Origin: GCA-2746605 sp963704835
GTDB taxonomy: Bacteria > Bacteroidota > Ignavibacteria > Ignavibacteriales > Melioribacteraceae
Assembly (NCBI GenBank): GCA_963704835.1
Contig: CAVPHW010000020.1
Coordinates: 248,001 to 312,000, forward strand
DNA: 64,000 bases
Direction: 5' to 3'
A program made the position numbers and the translations under genes. The notes beneath the pieces are model-generated. The model was given only the letters and a program-made list of their open reading frames with translations. It was not told the origin of the DNA and did not search any database. This document shows, piece after piece, positions 9,078-18,656 of this stretch. The first letter of the stretch is position 1; each line of letters opens with the position of its first letter.

Positions 9078-10379
9078 ATGATTAGAATAAAGCAAAAATG
9101 GGGTCTTTCTTTTCTTCTTATTCTTTCATTTATCTACATATTTATTTTCTTCTTAAGAAGTAATTCCAACAGCGAAGGGATTAAAGAAATATATTTTGCG
9201 GATAGGTTGACAGCAGCCCATCGAATACTCATCGAAAAGTACAATATAGAAAATGAAGGAAAGATTAAAGTTGTTCCAATTGATTTTTCTAATTTTGATT
9301 TCAGCACAAATGAGAGAAAAGAATTACTTGCAAGGTCTCTGCGAGGTAGAGGAGACGGAATTGATTTGATGGCTGTTGATGTAATTTGGGTGCAAAGATT
9401 TGCTAAATGGTGTGAACCACTTGACAAGTATTTTACAGCAAAAGAACAGAATGAATTGCTCGATTTGACAATGGAATCATGTTATTTTGAAGGTGATTTA
9501 GTTGCAGTTCCTCTCGATATAGTACAAGGTATTATTTATTACAGAGAGGACTTAATCAAACAACTGGATAAAACTGGAGAAATAAATAACGCTTTACAAA
9601 ACAACATTACTTGGTCGGATTTTATAAAATTAGGTGAAAAACTTAATTCAAAATATCCCTTTTATATTTTTCCCGCAGCTGATTATGAAGGTTTTATATG
9701 TGTTTACATGGAAATACTTTTAGGTTTAGAACCAGATTATTTTAAGATTCATGGATTTAACTTCAATACACAATCCGCTAAAAAATCATTAAATTTTTTA
9801 GTTGATTTGATTCATAGTTATAAATTAACGCCAGGCATTGTTACAAAGTTTTCAGAAGTTCCTAGTTATGATTATTTTATTAAAAATGATGGATTATTCA
9901 TTAGAGGCTGGCAAAGTTATGATAAGGATTTCTTGGAAAATCCATTTGATATTGAAAAAGAAAAAAACTTGAAAAAAATGGCAATGCCTTCTTTCGCCGA
10001 GGGTAAACCTGTTTCTATCTTTGGCGGTTGGCACCTAATGATTCCAAAATTCTCTGATAAAAAAAAGGAAGTGATTCATTTTATAAAATATTTAATAAGT
10101 GAATCTTCCCAAGAAATATTTTACCGAGAAGCTGGTTATAATCCTGTTATTAAAAAGTTTTATTCAGATGATAAATATTTAAAAAAATATCCGGAGATTG
10201 TAAAATTGAAGGAAATTTATAATACAGGAGCACACAGACCGGCTCACATTGAGTACACAAAATATTCTAAAATTATGTCGCATTATTTCACTTTAGCTTT
10301 GGATAAAAGTATAAGTGTAGAAGAAGCCTTAAACTCTGCAACTCAAGATATTATCTCGGACGAAATGTTGGTGAAATAA
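9078..10379 (+). CDS. Membrane-anchored extracellular solute-binding protein (family 1, sugar type)
   Basis: The 433-residue protein starts with a single hydrophobic segment (LSFLLILSFIYIFIFFL) without a lipobox cysteine, so it is probably a membrane-tethered periplasmic protein. The body looks like an ABC-type family 1 binding protein: ADRLTAAHRILIEKYNIE near the N-terminus, DLMAVDVIWVQRFAKW, a hinge region with VPLDIVQGIIYYRED, and FGGWHLMIPK followed by helical segments. These proteins bind sugars or oligosaccharides. No ABC permease or ATPase gene adjoins it. The next two genes, 11 and 9 bases downstream, encode a histidine kinase and a sigma-54 response regulator. A ligand-sensing role for that system is therefore likely, though unproven. 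Confidence 0.8.
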   Translation: MIRIKQKWGLSFLLILSFIYIFIFFLRSNSNSEGIKEIYFADRLTAAHRILIEKYNIENEGKIKVVPIDFSNFDFSTNERKELLARSLRGRGDGIDLMAVDVIWVQRFAKWCEPLDKYFTAKEQNELLDLTMESCYFEGDLVAVPLDIVQGIIYYREDLIKQLDKTGEINNALQNNITWSDFIKLGEKLNSKYPFYIFPAADYEGFICVYMEILLGLEPDYFKIHGFNFNTQSAKKSLNFLVDLIHSYKLTPGIVTKFSEVPSYDYFIKNDGLFIRGWQSYDKDFLENPFDIEKEKNLKKMAMPSFAEGKPVSIFGGWHLMIPKFSDKKKEVIHFIKYLISESSQEIFYREAGYNPVIKKFYSDDKYLKKYPEIVKLKEIYNTGAHRPAHIEYTKYSKIMSHYFTLALDKSISVEEALNSATQDIISDEMLVK

Positions 10380-10390
10380 AATATAATATT

Positions 10391-11875
10391 ATGCTTAAGA
10401 ATAAGATTAAAAATAAGTTTTCTAAATATAGATTTGAAATTAAGCACATTACTGTTTTTTTTATTGTTCTCATTTTATTTCAATTTATTCTAGCATTTAT
10501 TCAAAAAAGCTCATTAAAAGATTATCTACTTGAAACTCAAAATTGGTATCAAAAGCACTCCGCTGAAAGATTAGCTATAATAACCGCAACAAGCATGGAA
10601 TTACTTTTTGAAAATTTAATCCAACAAAAATATAAATCCGATTTGGAAGAAAGAAAAATTGTTTCCTCATTCAACGTAATTGTAAAGCAGCAATTATTGC
10701 AAAAAAGTGTTAGTGATATTTTCCTAATTCTAATGAAGGATAATCGGCTTTATGTTATAGATTCAGGTAACAAATTATATGAATTCCTTCTGAACGACCT
10801 CGAACCTTTTAATGATCAGAAAACAGAATTGTACTTTAATGAAGTAAAACTCTTTCTCAACTTAAAAGATACCATGAGAAAAGAAGAAATAATTTTTAGT
10901 GAATTAACGGAAGAGGAATCGTTTAATATATTTGTTCCATTTGTTCCGGATGGTGAATACTTGGGTGTAATGTTTATGAAAATAACCCCCAACTTTGCTT
11001 TTATAACCAATGAAGTTGCTAAAAATTTTGACAATGTTTCTATAATTTACTCTATACTTATTTTTATTGGGCTCATATCAATATTTATAGTTTCCTCGCA
11101 GGCAGTTAAGGAAAGGAATGAAGCGAAACAGAAACTTTTTGAAGAACACGAAGAAAATATTAAAAATCAAGTAAGAGCTGAAAAAGAGTTGCTATTTACA
11201 AAGAGAATTTATCATACTCATCATAAAGCTGAAAAAATAATTGGCTTTATTAAGGAAGATGTTCGAATAGCGAATTCAGAGAATATTGATGAAATTAAAC
11301 AAAAGGTTGTTACCTATTCTAATTTTATTTCTCGAATTATTTACGATATGAAATGGTATGATCAAGCAATCAATACAATAATTAATCCCATGTTCAATAC
11401 CAATATTAATAAATCGATTAAGTTCATCATTGATAATATTTTCTTAAGGATTAGCAGTAAAAATGATATGTTTGAATTTAAATTAGCTTTAGACGACAAA
11501 CTACCTAAGGTTCATGTTAATGAATTTGTAGTTTGGGAAATTGTTGAACCACTAATTCAAAATTGTATTGATCATGGAAGAAAAAAATCGATAAATATTC
11601 TTATAAGTACGGAATTTAATGAGATAGAGAAAATATCCACAATAAAAATTGATGATGACGGGGTTGGAGTTGATGAGGAACTATTAAAAGTAAATGAACA
11701 GGGAATTAAAAATATTTTTCTAGAAAAAATGAGCACCAAAAAAGTTGAGAATGCAAACTCCGGATACGGATGTTACATTGCTTATCAAATGGCAGTTGTA
11801 AGATGTGGATGGGGATTAGACGTTGAAAATAAAACTACTGGTGGATGCATTTTTACAATCCGGATAAAAAACTAA
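10391..11875 (+). CDS. Sensor histidine kinase of the sugar-sensing cassette
   Basis: The 494-residue protein has two membrane segments (about residues 20-37 and 217-237) that bracket a periplasmic domain of about 180 residues. A coiled-coil linker leads into the kinase region. The presumed phospho-acceptor region reads RIYHTHHKAEKIIGF, with H275, H277 and H278; this departs from the usual HE-x-R-x-P-L box, so which histidine is used is unclear. The ATPase domain is recognisable: N box EPLIQNCIDHG (about 386-396), G1 DDDGVGV (about 421-427) and a G2-like GYGCYIAYQMA. It lies between the binding protein and the response regulator in what looks like one operon. Family knowledge assigns it autophosphorylation and transfer to the regulator at 11885. 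Confidence 0.85.
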   Translation: MLKNKIKNKFSKYRFEIKHITVFFIVLILFQFILAFIQKSSLKDYLLETQNWYQKHSAERLAIITATSMELLFENLIQQKYKSDLEERKIVSSFNVIVKQQLLQKSVSDIFLILMKDNRLYVIDSGNKLYEFLLNDLEPFNDQKTELYFNEVKLFLNLKDTMRKEEIIFSELTEEESFNIFVPFVPDGEYLGVMFMKITPNFAFITNEVAKNFDNVSIIYSILIFIGLISIFIVSSQAVKERNEAKQKLFEEHEENIKNQVRAEKELLFTKRIYHTHHKAEKIIGFIKEDVRIANSENIDEIKQKVVTYSNFISRIIYDMKWYDQAINTIINPMFNTNINKSIKFIIDNIFLRISSKNDMFEFKLALDDKLPKVHVNEFVVWEIVEPLIQNCIDHGRKKSINILISTEFNEIEKISTIKIDDDGVGVDEELLKVNEQGIKNIFLEKMSTKKVENANSGYGCYIAYQMAVVRCGWGLDVENKTTGGCIFTIRIKN

Positions 11876-11884
11876 GGAACAAGT

Positions 11885-13339
11885 ATGGTTGAAAAATCTA
11901 AAATAAAAATTTTATTGATTGAAGATGAAGATTTTGACGTAAAGAGAATAACAAATACATTGAAATTTTATGAAACCCGGTTGCATGTTGAAAAAGTGGT
12001 TTCTAACGGTAAAGCTGCTCTAGATCATATTAAAGAAAACCCAGATGGAATTGATGTTGTAATATTAGATTATCAAATATCAGGTGGATGGAGAGGCGAA
12101 GAGCTTATCAAGAAGATAAAAGAATGTGATCGTTTTATTCAAATTATTGTGATTACTAAAATGACAATAAATATTACTGATTACGAATTTGCAAATAATT
12201 TAATTAAGGCTGGAGCATTTTGGTATTGTACAAAATTTCCAGGAAACATTGAGGAATTTATATATCAACCTACAGATTTCATTCTTAGCATATTCAATGC
12301 ATATGAAAAAAAGAAATTAGAAAAACATAAAAATAAATCAGATAACAGATTAAATAAAAATATTGAGTCTTTGCTTGAAGCAAAAAGAATAATAGGAAAC
12401 TCAAAACCTGTGGATGAACTAAGAGAGCTTATTCAAAAATATGCTATGAGTGATGCTAATGTTTTTATTAGTGGAGCATCCGGTACAGGAAAGGAATTGG
12501 TTGCTTGGAATTTACATTTAAACAGTAAAAGAAAACATGAAAACTTTGTCCCTATAAATTGTGGGAGCATTCCAGGAGAATTACTTGAGAGTGAATTATT
12601 TGGTTACAAGAAAGGATCATTTACAGGTGCCTCCTCCGATAAGCAAGGCTTGTTTGAAATTGCAGATCACGGAACACTTTTTTTAGATGAAGTTGCTGAG
12701 TTGACACCTTCAGCTCAAGTTAAATTATTAAGAGTTCTACAAGAGGGTGAGTTAGAAAAAATAGGGAGAACAAAAAGAGTTTCGGTAAATGTAAGGATAA
12801 TTACAGCCACCAATAAAGATCTCGTTAGTTATGTTAGCGAAGGTAAATTTAGAGAGGATCTATATTACAGATTAAATGTTATTCCAATAGATGTTGTTCC
12901 TTTAAAATACAGGAATAATGACATCATTTTATTGTTTAATCACTTTTTAGAATATTTTACTTATGATCTGGGTGTTCCAACTCCTACGCTTGACTCAGAA
13001 GCTGAAGAAATTTTATTAAACTATAAATGGCCGGGAAATGTAAGGGAATTAAGAAATGTTGTGCAACGGTTAGTTCTAAATTCACATGGCACAATTACTG
13101 CAAAGGATATTAGCAATCCTATGATATTGAGAAATCACCGAATGGTTCCTGAGAATAAAAATTTAGATAGTATGAATTTTGATAAAGTTGTTCCACTGAA
13201 AGAGATAGAAAAAGAATTTAGGGTGAAGTATATAAAATACGTAAAAAGTATTTCTAGCTCTGATTCAAGTGCAGCTGAAAAATTAGGACTTGCACCATCA
13301 AATTTTTATAGGATGTGTAAAGAATTGGGTCTTAAATAA
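11885..13339 (+). CDS. Sigma-54-dependent response regulator (NtrC-type)
   Basis: The 484-residue protein has three parts. Residues 5-130 form a receiver domain with the acidic pair in IEDEDF and the phospho-acceptor D62 in VILDYQ. Residues about 170-400 form a sigma-54 AAA+ domain with Walker A GASGTGKE, the sigma-54 contact loop GSFTGA (the usual GAFTGA with serine for alanine), Walker B GTLFLDEVAEL and WPGNVREL. The C-terminus is a Fis-type helix-turn-helix, AAEKLGLAPSNFYRMCKELG. It should activate sigma-54 promoters when phosphorylated by the kinase just upstream. Targets are unknown; the surrounding glycosidase genes are the natural candidates. Two imperfect sigma-54-like sites are noted at 769 and 3212. 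Confidence 0.92.
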   Translation: MVEKSKIKILLIEDEDFDVKRITNTLKFYETRLHVEKVVSNGKAALDHIKENPDGIDVVILDYQISGGWRGEELIKKIKECDRFIQIIVITKMTINITDYEFANNLIKAGAFWYCTKFPGNIEEFIYQPTDFILSIFNAYEKKKLEKHKNKSDNRLNKNIESLLEAKRIIGNSKPVDELRELIQKYAMSDANVFISGASGTGKELVAWNLHLNSKRKHENFVPINCGSIPGELLESELFGYKKGSFTGASSDKQGLFEIADHGTLFLDEVAELTPSAQVKLLRVLQEGELEKIGRTKRVSVNVRIITATNKDLVSYVSEGKFREDLYYRLNVIPIDVVPLKYRNNDIILLFNHFLEYFTYDLGVPTPTLDSEAEEILLNYKWPGNVRELRNVVQRLVLNSHGTITAKDISNPMILRNHRMVPENKNLDSMNFDKVVPLKEIEKEFRVKYIKYVKSISSSDSSAAEKLGLAPSNFYRMCKELGLK

Positions 13340-13370
13340 AACTATTTTTCTATATAGAGTTAGGAATTGT

Positions 13371-14585
13371 ATGATGAGTTTTAGAATTATTATTGCAATA
13401 GTGTTTGTTAGCAGTATTATTTTTTCTCAAAAGTTTGAAGGTCTTGCCAAAACACCACCAATGGGTTGGAATAGTTGGAATAATTTTGGGTGCAATGTTG
13501 ACGAAACACTTATTCGTGAAACAGCTGATGCAATGGTCTCAAGTGGAATGAAAGATGCCGGTTATACATATGTTAACATTGATGATTGCTGGCATGGTGA
13601 AAGAGATAGCCTTGGATTTATTCACCCAGATCCAGATCGTTTTCCCTCTGGAATGAAAGTATTGGCAGATTATGTTCACTCACTTGGATTAAAATTTGGA
13701 ATTTATTCGGATGCCGGTTGGCAAACTTGTGGTGGAAAACCTGGCAGTAGAGGATATGAGTATCAGGATGCACTTACTTATGCTAAATGGGGTGTTGACT
13801 ATCTAAAATATGATTGGTGCAATACTGAAGGTCTTAATGCTAAAGGAGCTTATCTTACAATGCGTGATGCACTTAAGAAAGCTGGTCGACCAATTGTTTT
13901 TAGTATGTGTGAATGGGGAGAAAGTAAGCCTTGGGAATGGGCAGAAGATATTGGCCATTTGTGGCGTACAACCGGTGACATTATCAATTGTTTTGATTGC
14001 ATTGTTGATCATGGTGTTTGGAAATCTTGGGGAATATTGCAAATTCTAGATAAACAAGAAGGCTTGCGAACTAAAGCCGGCCTAGATCATTGGAATGATC
14101 CAGATATGATGGAAGTTGGAAATGGAATGACAATTAGTGAGGATAGAGCTCACTTTACATTGTGGTGTATGCTTTCAGCTCCATTAATTGCAGGTAATGA
14201 TATTCGAAAAATGACAGAAGAAACAAAACAAATATTGACAAATAAAGAGGTTATTGGAATAAACCAAGACCCTTTGGGAATACAAGCCTGGAAGTTGATT
14301 TCTGAAGAAGATTTGGAAGTTTGGTTCAAACCTCTTGCCAATAATGAATGGGCAGTTTGTTTTTTAAATCGGAGCTTAGAAACTAAGCAAATTGATTTTC
14401 AATGGAATGATGAATATATAAATGATGACCATTCAAAAAGAGTAATTGATTTTAGCAAATCTGTCTTTTCGCTGAAAAATGTTTGGACCGGTAAAAATAC
14501 TGGAAGAACTGATAATTCTTTTACATCAACATTACCGTCGCATGATGTAATATTATTGAAATTAACGCCAATTAAAAATAATTAA
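13371..14585 (+). CDS. Alpha-galactosidase, glycoside hydrolase family 27
   Basis: The ATG at 13371 gives a signal peptide (MMSFRIIIAIVFVSSIIFSQ); an open frame reaching back to 13290 overlaps the regulator gene and lacks such a start. The 404-residue protein opens with the GH27 hallmark TPPMGWNSWNNFGC. The catalytic nucleophile is D148 in YLKYDWC and the acid/base is D203 in LWRTTGDI; WNDPDMMEVGNG follows. A short beta-sandwich domain closes the protein. It should release terminal alpha-galactose from galacto-oligosaccharides or galactomannan in the periplasm or outside. It starts 31 bases after the regulator gene and may be co-transcribed with it. Galactokinase lies two genes on, which fits use of the released galactose. 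Confidence 0.93.
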   Translation: MMSFRIIIAIVFVSSIIFSQKFEGLAKTPPMGWNSWNNFGCNVDETLIRETADAMVSSGMKDAGYTYVNIDDCWHGERDSLGFIHPDPDRFPSGMKVLADYVHSLGLKFGIYSDAGWQTCGGKPGSRGYEYQDALTYAKWGVDYLKYDWCNTEGLNAKGAYLTMRDALKKAGRPIVFSMCEWGESKPWEWAEDIGHLWRTTGDIINCFDCIVDHGVWKSWGILQILDKQEGLRTKAGLDHWNDPDMMEVGNGMTISEDRAHFTLWCMLSAPLIAGNDIRKMTEETKQILTNKEVIGINQDPLGIQAWKLISEEDLEVWFKPLANNEWAVCFLNRSLETKQIDFQWNDEYINDDHSKRVIDFSKSVFSLKNVWTGKNTGRTDNSFTSTLPSHDVILLKLTPIKNN

Positions 14586-14673
14586 TTGTAGTACGATATT
14601 TAATATAGTTTGTTCATATTGAAAATAGCCGCCTTATTATTTCCGAATTATAAAGTTAACCATAGGAATTATT

Positions 14674-17148
14674 GTGAAAACTAAATTTTTAATTATTTGT
14701 TTTTGTCTATTCACTCTATCATTAGGCTCGATCACCTTCGCACAAAATGACAGTCTTAAAATCAATAATCTTGGTTACTACGAATTACCAGGACTTAACA
14801 TTATGATGTTTGATGATTTTTATCCAGATGGTCATCAGGGTGGTTTATCCATTATTCAAGCTGGGAAGAGAGTTGCCTCAAACGGGGATGTGCGCTTGGA
14901 ACCTACTCCGGGGCAATGGTCGCCGGTACCTCAAGTTGGTAAGAAAATGGTTGATAAAGAGAAAGGAATAATAACCGTTAAACTATCTTATCCTGATTCT
15001 AGTAAAAATAGGAAAGGCTTCAACCCCATCATCTATCCGGATTTAGATTTTACTTATGAAATTAAAACTGAATCTTTGGGTAATAAAATTAAAGTAACAG
15101 TAAATCTAGAAAAATCTTTACCAATTGATTGGGATGATAAAGTAAGTTTTAATCTAGAATTATTCCCCGGTGAATATTTTGGTGAACATTATTTAATGGA
15201 TGGTAAATCCGGAATATTTCCACAACAAGCAAATGGACCTATGATTACTGATGAAGATGGAAATCTGCAGATTAAGAACCTTGCATCAGGCAAGCAAATA
15301 GTTGTAGCACCAGGGATAGTTGGAAAACATTTTAAAGTTGAAAGTTTTGGAAACCCAATTCAGCTTATTGACCAAAGGGGATTACATAACAATGGATGGT
15401 TTTCACTCCGATCAACATTTCTTAAAGGAGTAGTAAACGACGCAGTTGAATGGATTATAACTCCTTCATACGATATTGATTGGAGATATGAACCAGTTAT
15501 TCAAATATCTCAAGTTGGTTATCATCCTAAGCAAATTAAGTTTGCAGTCGTTGAACTGGATAAATCAACCGACCAATTTGAATCTATTCAATTGGTTAAA
15601 ATTGTAGAAAATTCAGAAGTAGTTGTAAGAGAAGAAAGTAATCCAAAAGTATGGGGAAATTTTCTGCGATATAAATACATCCGGTTTGATTTTAGTGATG
15701 TTAGTGAAGAAGGACTTTATTTCCTAAAATATGGAGACATTCTTTCTAATAGGTTTGAGATTAAGAAAGATATATTTGCTTATCATGTGTGGCAACCGAC
15801 AATTGAATATTTTTTGCCTGTTCAGATGTGTCATATGAGAATTGAAGATAAATATAGAGTATGGCATGGACTCTGTCATATGGATGATGCAAGAATGGCA
15901 CCCATTAATCTAAATCATTTTGATGGATATTTACAGGGACCATCTACTTTTACTAAATTTAATTCTGGGGAAAGCGTACAAGGGTTGAATATCGGCGGAT
16001 GGCATGATGCAGGAGATTATGATTTGAGAGTTGAATCACAGGCGGGTACCGTTTATAAATTAGCTATTGCTTATGAGTTATTTGGTGATGATATTGACGA
16101 AACAACCATAAATCAAGAATCAAGAGTTGTTGAAATTCATAAACCAGATGGAGTACCTGATATCCTGCAGCAAATTGAACATGGAGTGCTTTCCATTATT
16201 GGTGGATATGAATCTTTGGGAAGGTTGTATAGAGGAATTATTTGTCCAACTCTTAAACAATATGTTCTCCTTGGTGATGGATCAACGATGACAGATAATA
16301 TTCAATATAAAGAAAATCAAATGGATCCAATCCTTAATCAACAATTACCTGAAGATGATAGATGGGTTTTTACCGAGCAAAATAGTAGAAGGGAATTAGA
16401 AGTTGCGCAAATTTTAGCTGCTGCAAGTCGAGCATTAAAAAATTATAATCCTTCATTGGAAGCAAAATGTTTGAAAGCAGCTCAAGAAATTTTTGCCTTG
16501 AATGGTGCATCTGATGTTTCATATAAGATAAATGCGGCAGCAGAACTATATTTATCTACTTTTGATGAAAAATACTCTAATTTTCTTTTTTGTAATGTAG
16601 ACACAATGGTTGAGAAGTTGGAAGACTATAGTATAGTGCTTGGAAGACTTATTCAAAATACTAATAACACCGAATTTACGAATAAAATAAAAACTGCTGT
16701 TAAAGAAAACTTTTCGGAAGTTGTTGATATGCAAAAAGAAAATCCTTACGGTGTTCCTTATAAACCATACATTTGGGGAGCAGGTTGGGGTATTCAATCA
16801 TTTGGAGTTGATCTGTTGTTATTGCATTTAGGATTTCCTGAAATTGTTAGTGAAGAATATGTTTTTAATGCACTTAATTTTGTTCTTGGCTGTCATCCTG
16901 GTGAAAATACAGCCTCATTTGCATCTGGGGTAGGAGTAAATTCATTAATTGTTGCTTATGGAGTAAACAGAGCAGATTGGTCATATATCCCGGGTGGAGT
17001 TGCAAGCGGCACAGCTTTAATCAGACCAGATTTACCCGAACTAAAAACATGGCCGTTCTTTTGGCAGCAATCTGAATATGTAATTGGAGGAGGAGCAACT
17101 AATTTTATGCTTCTTGCTATGGCAGCAGATAATCTATTTAATAGATGA
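14674..17148 (+). CDS. Glycoside hydrolase family 9 (endoglucanase-type) with extra N-terminal domain
   Basis: A GTG start with AGGA upstream gives signal peptide MKTKFLIICFCLFTLSLGSI and an 824-residue protein. Residues about 25-275 form a beta-rich N-terminal domain that I do not recognise. An Ig-like CelD_N domain follows (about 280-370, ISQVGYHPKQIKFAVVE). The (alpha/alpha)6 GH9 catalytic domain has GGWHDAGDYD with the base pair D445/D448, and the late glutamate E801 in WQQSEYVIGGGATNF as the likely proton donor. GH9 enzymes cut beta-1,4-glucans and related polymers with inversion. There is no T9SS domain, so it is probably periplasmic. It lies between the alpha-galactosidase and galactokinase genes. 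Confidence 0.88.
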   Translation: MKTKFLIICFCLFTLSLGSITFAQNDSLKINNLGYYELPGLNIMMFDDFYPDGHQGGLSIIQAGKRVASNGDVRLEPTPGQWSPVPQVGKKMVDKEKGIITVKLSYPDSSKNRKGFNPIIYPDLDFTYEIKTESLGNKIKVTVNLEKSLPIDWDDKVSFNLELFPGEYFGEHYLMDGKSGIFPQQANGPMITDEDGNLQIKNLASGKQIVVAPGIVGKHFKVESFGNPIQLIDQRGLHNNGWFSLRSTFLKGVVNDAVEWIITPSYDIDWRYEPVIQISQVGYHPKQIKFAVVELDKSTDQFESIQLVKIVENSEVVVREESNPKVWGNFLRYKYIRFDFSDVSEEGLYFLKYGDILSNRFEIKKDIFAYHVWQPTIEYFLPVQMCHMRIEDKYRVWHGLCHMDDARMAPINLNHFDGYLQGPSTFTKFNSGESVQGLNIGGWHDAGDYDLRVESQAGTVYKLAIAYELFGDDIDETTINQESRVVEIHKPDGVPDILQQIEHGVLSIIGGYESLGRLYRGIICPTLKQYVLLGDGSTMTDNIQYKENQMDPILNQQLPEDDRWVFTEQNSRRELEVAQILAAASRALKNYNPSLEAKCLKAAQEIFALNGASDVSYKINAAAELYLSTFDEKYSNFLFCNVDTMVEKLEDYSIVLGRLIQNTNNTEFTNKIKTAVKENFSEVVDMQKENPYGVPYKPYIWGAGWGIQSFGVDLLLLHLGFPEIVSEEYVFNALNFVLGCHPGENTASFASGVGVNSLIVAYGVNRADWSYIPGGVASGTALIRPDLPELKTWPFFWQQSEYVIGGGATNFMLLAMAADNLFNR

Positions 17149-17216
17149 TACTTATGATGGAAAATTGCATCCAGAATGGCATTTTTATCCACCTTTGTTA
17201 AGATCAAGTTCTAATT

Positions 17217-18500
17217 ATGAATAAAGAAATGATTTTTTCACAACTGTATAAAAGAATACAATTTCTCTATGGTACTGATGTTGAAAGATTAGAATATCAA
17301 AAAAAACGATATGAAAACCTTCTTGATTCATTTTTTAAAACCTTTACTGATGTTAACGATCTTTACTTTTTCAGTACACCTGGAAGAACAGAGCTTGGCG
17401 GTAACCATACTGATCATAACCTTGGTAGAGTTTTAGCTGCAAGTGTTAATCTAGATTCAATTGCGGTGGCTAGTAAAAATAATACTACCCAAGTAAAATT
17501 AGTATCTAAAAATTTTGATCAATTATTTACAATAAATTTAACCGAATTAGAAATATTAGAATCAGAAAAAGAAACCACAATTTCACTGATGAAAGGAATT
17601 GTAAGGAGGTTTCACCAACTTGGGTATAACATTGGCGGATTTAATTCAGTAATTAATAGTGACGTATTGGTTGGCTCTGGATTAAGCTCGTCAGCATCTT
17701 TTGAAGTTCTTATAGCAACAATATTGAATGAATTATTTAATCATGGTATAATTCCCAATGAGGAATTAGCCAAAATTGGTCAATGGGCTGAGAACAATTA
17801 TTTTGGAAAGCCTTGCGGATTGATGGATCAAATGGCATGTTCTGTTGGTGGTATAATAGCAATTGATTTTAAAAATATTGAGAATCCTTTGGTTGAAAGA
17901 ATAGATTTTAATTTTGAAGCCCAAGGTTATAAAATGTTGATTGTTGATACAGGTGGACATCATGTAGATTTAACAGACGACTATGCCTCAATCCCCATTG
18001 AGATGAAATCAATGGCGAAGCTCTTTTATAAAGATTATTGTAGAGAAATTAAAATGGAATCCATTTTGGATAATCTAAAAAACGTGAGAACTAAAATTGG
18101 AGATAGAGCAGTTCTAAGAGCATTTCATTTTTTGGCGGAGAATGATCGGGTTGAACTACAAACTGAAGCATTAAGAAATAATAATTTTTCAGAATTTCTA
18201 AAACATACTAATGATTCTGGGAATTCATCATTTAAATTGTTGCAGAATATTTACTCACCTAAGGATGTTAAAGATCAAGGTTTATCAATGGCGTTAGCAT
18301 TGACAGAAATGTTTATCCACCAGAATGGAAAAGGCGTTTGTCGAGTTCATGGTGGTGGATTTGCTGGTGCAATACAGGTTTTTTTACCTGAAAACCAAGT
18401 TGAGCAATATAGAAGTTTTATTGAAGCTGTTTTGAAAGAATCCAAGGTATTAGTTTTAAGTATTCGTTCTGTAGGTACAATATGTTTGAATAACTCTTAA
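17217..18500 (+). CDS. galK: Galactokinase (GHMP family)
   Basis: The 427-residue cytoplasmic protein has the GHMP kinase blocks: substrate motif PGRTELGGNHTDHN (galactokinase signature), ATP loop VLVGSGLSSSASFE, the base-containing CGLMDQMACSVGG, and CRVHGGGFAGAIQVFL near the end. It should make galactose-1-phosphate from galactose. The first block reads GGNHTDH where the classical enzymes have IGEHTDY; this variant is familiar from Bacteroidota and clostridial homologues, so a related sugar cannot be excluded. It starts 68 bases after the GH9 gene. Its place next to an alpha-galactosidase supports galactose as substrate. Confidence 0.88.
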   Translation: MNKEMIFSQLYKRIQFLYGTDVERLEYQKKRYENLLDSFFKTFTDVNDLYFFSTPGRTELGGNHTDHNLGRVLAASVNLDSIAVASKNNTTQVKLVSKNFDQLFTINLTELEILESEKETTISLMKGIVRRFHQLGYNIGGFNSVINSDVLVGSGLSSSASFEVLIATILNELFNHGIIPNEELAKIGQWAENNYFGKPCGLMDQMACSVGGIIAIDFKNIENPLVERIDFNFEAQGYKMLIVDTGGHHVDLTDDYASIPIEMKSMAKLFYKDYCREIKMESILDNLKNVRTKIGDRAVLRAFHFLAENDRVELQTEALRNNNFSEFLKHTNDSGNSSFKLLQNIYSPKDVKDQGLSMALALTEMFIHQNGKGVCRVHGGGFAGAIQVFLPENQVEQYRSFIEAVLKESKVLVLSIRSVGTICLNNS

Positions 18501-18579
18501 CTATCTACTTTTAAAATTTTCTAAAAAATATAGTATTAAAAAAAAATCCATCTAAGAGAACCTATCTAAACTTAAACAA

Positions 18580-18608
18580 TTGTCAGAATTGAAGATTATT
18601 GATTAGTT
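18580..18608 (+). promoter_or_regulatory. Weak putative promoter of the GH144-like gene
   Basis: TTGTCA (18580-18585), 17 bases, then TTAGTT (18603-18608) lies about 50 bases before the ATG at 18657 in the 156-base spacer after galactokinase. The -10 box is poor. Confidence 0.25.
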
Positions 18609-18656
18609 TTACTTTCAAAATCCATTAATATATAACTCACATAAAGTGGAAATGAT

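Noticed and set aside
13290..13370. ATG at 13290 as the start of GH27
   Set aside because: It lies inside the response-regulator gene and would hide the signal peptide that begins at 13371.
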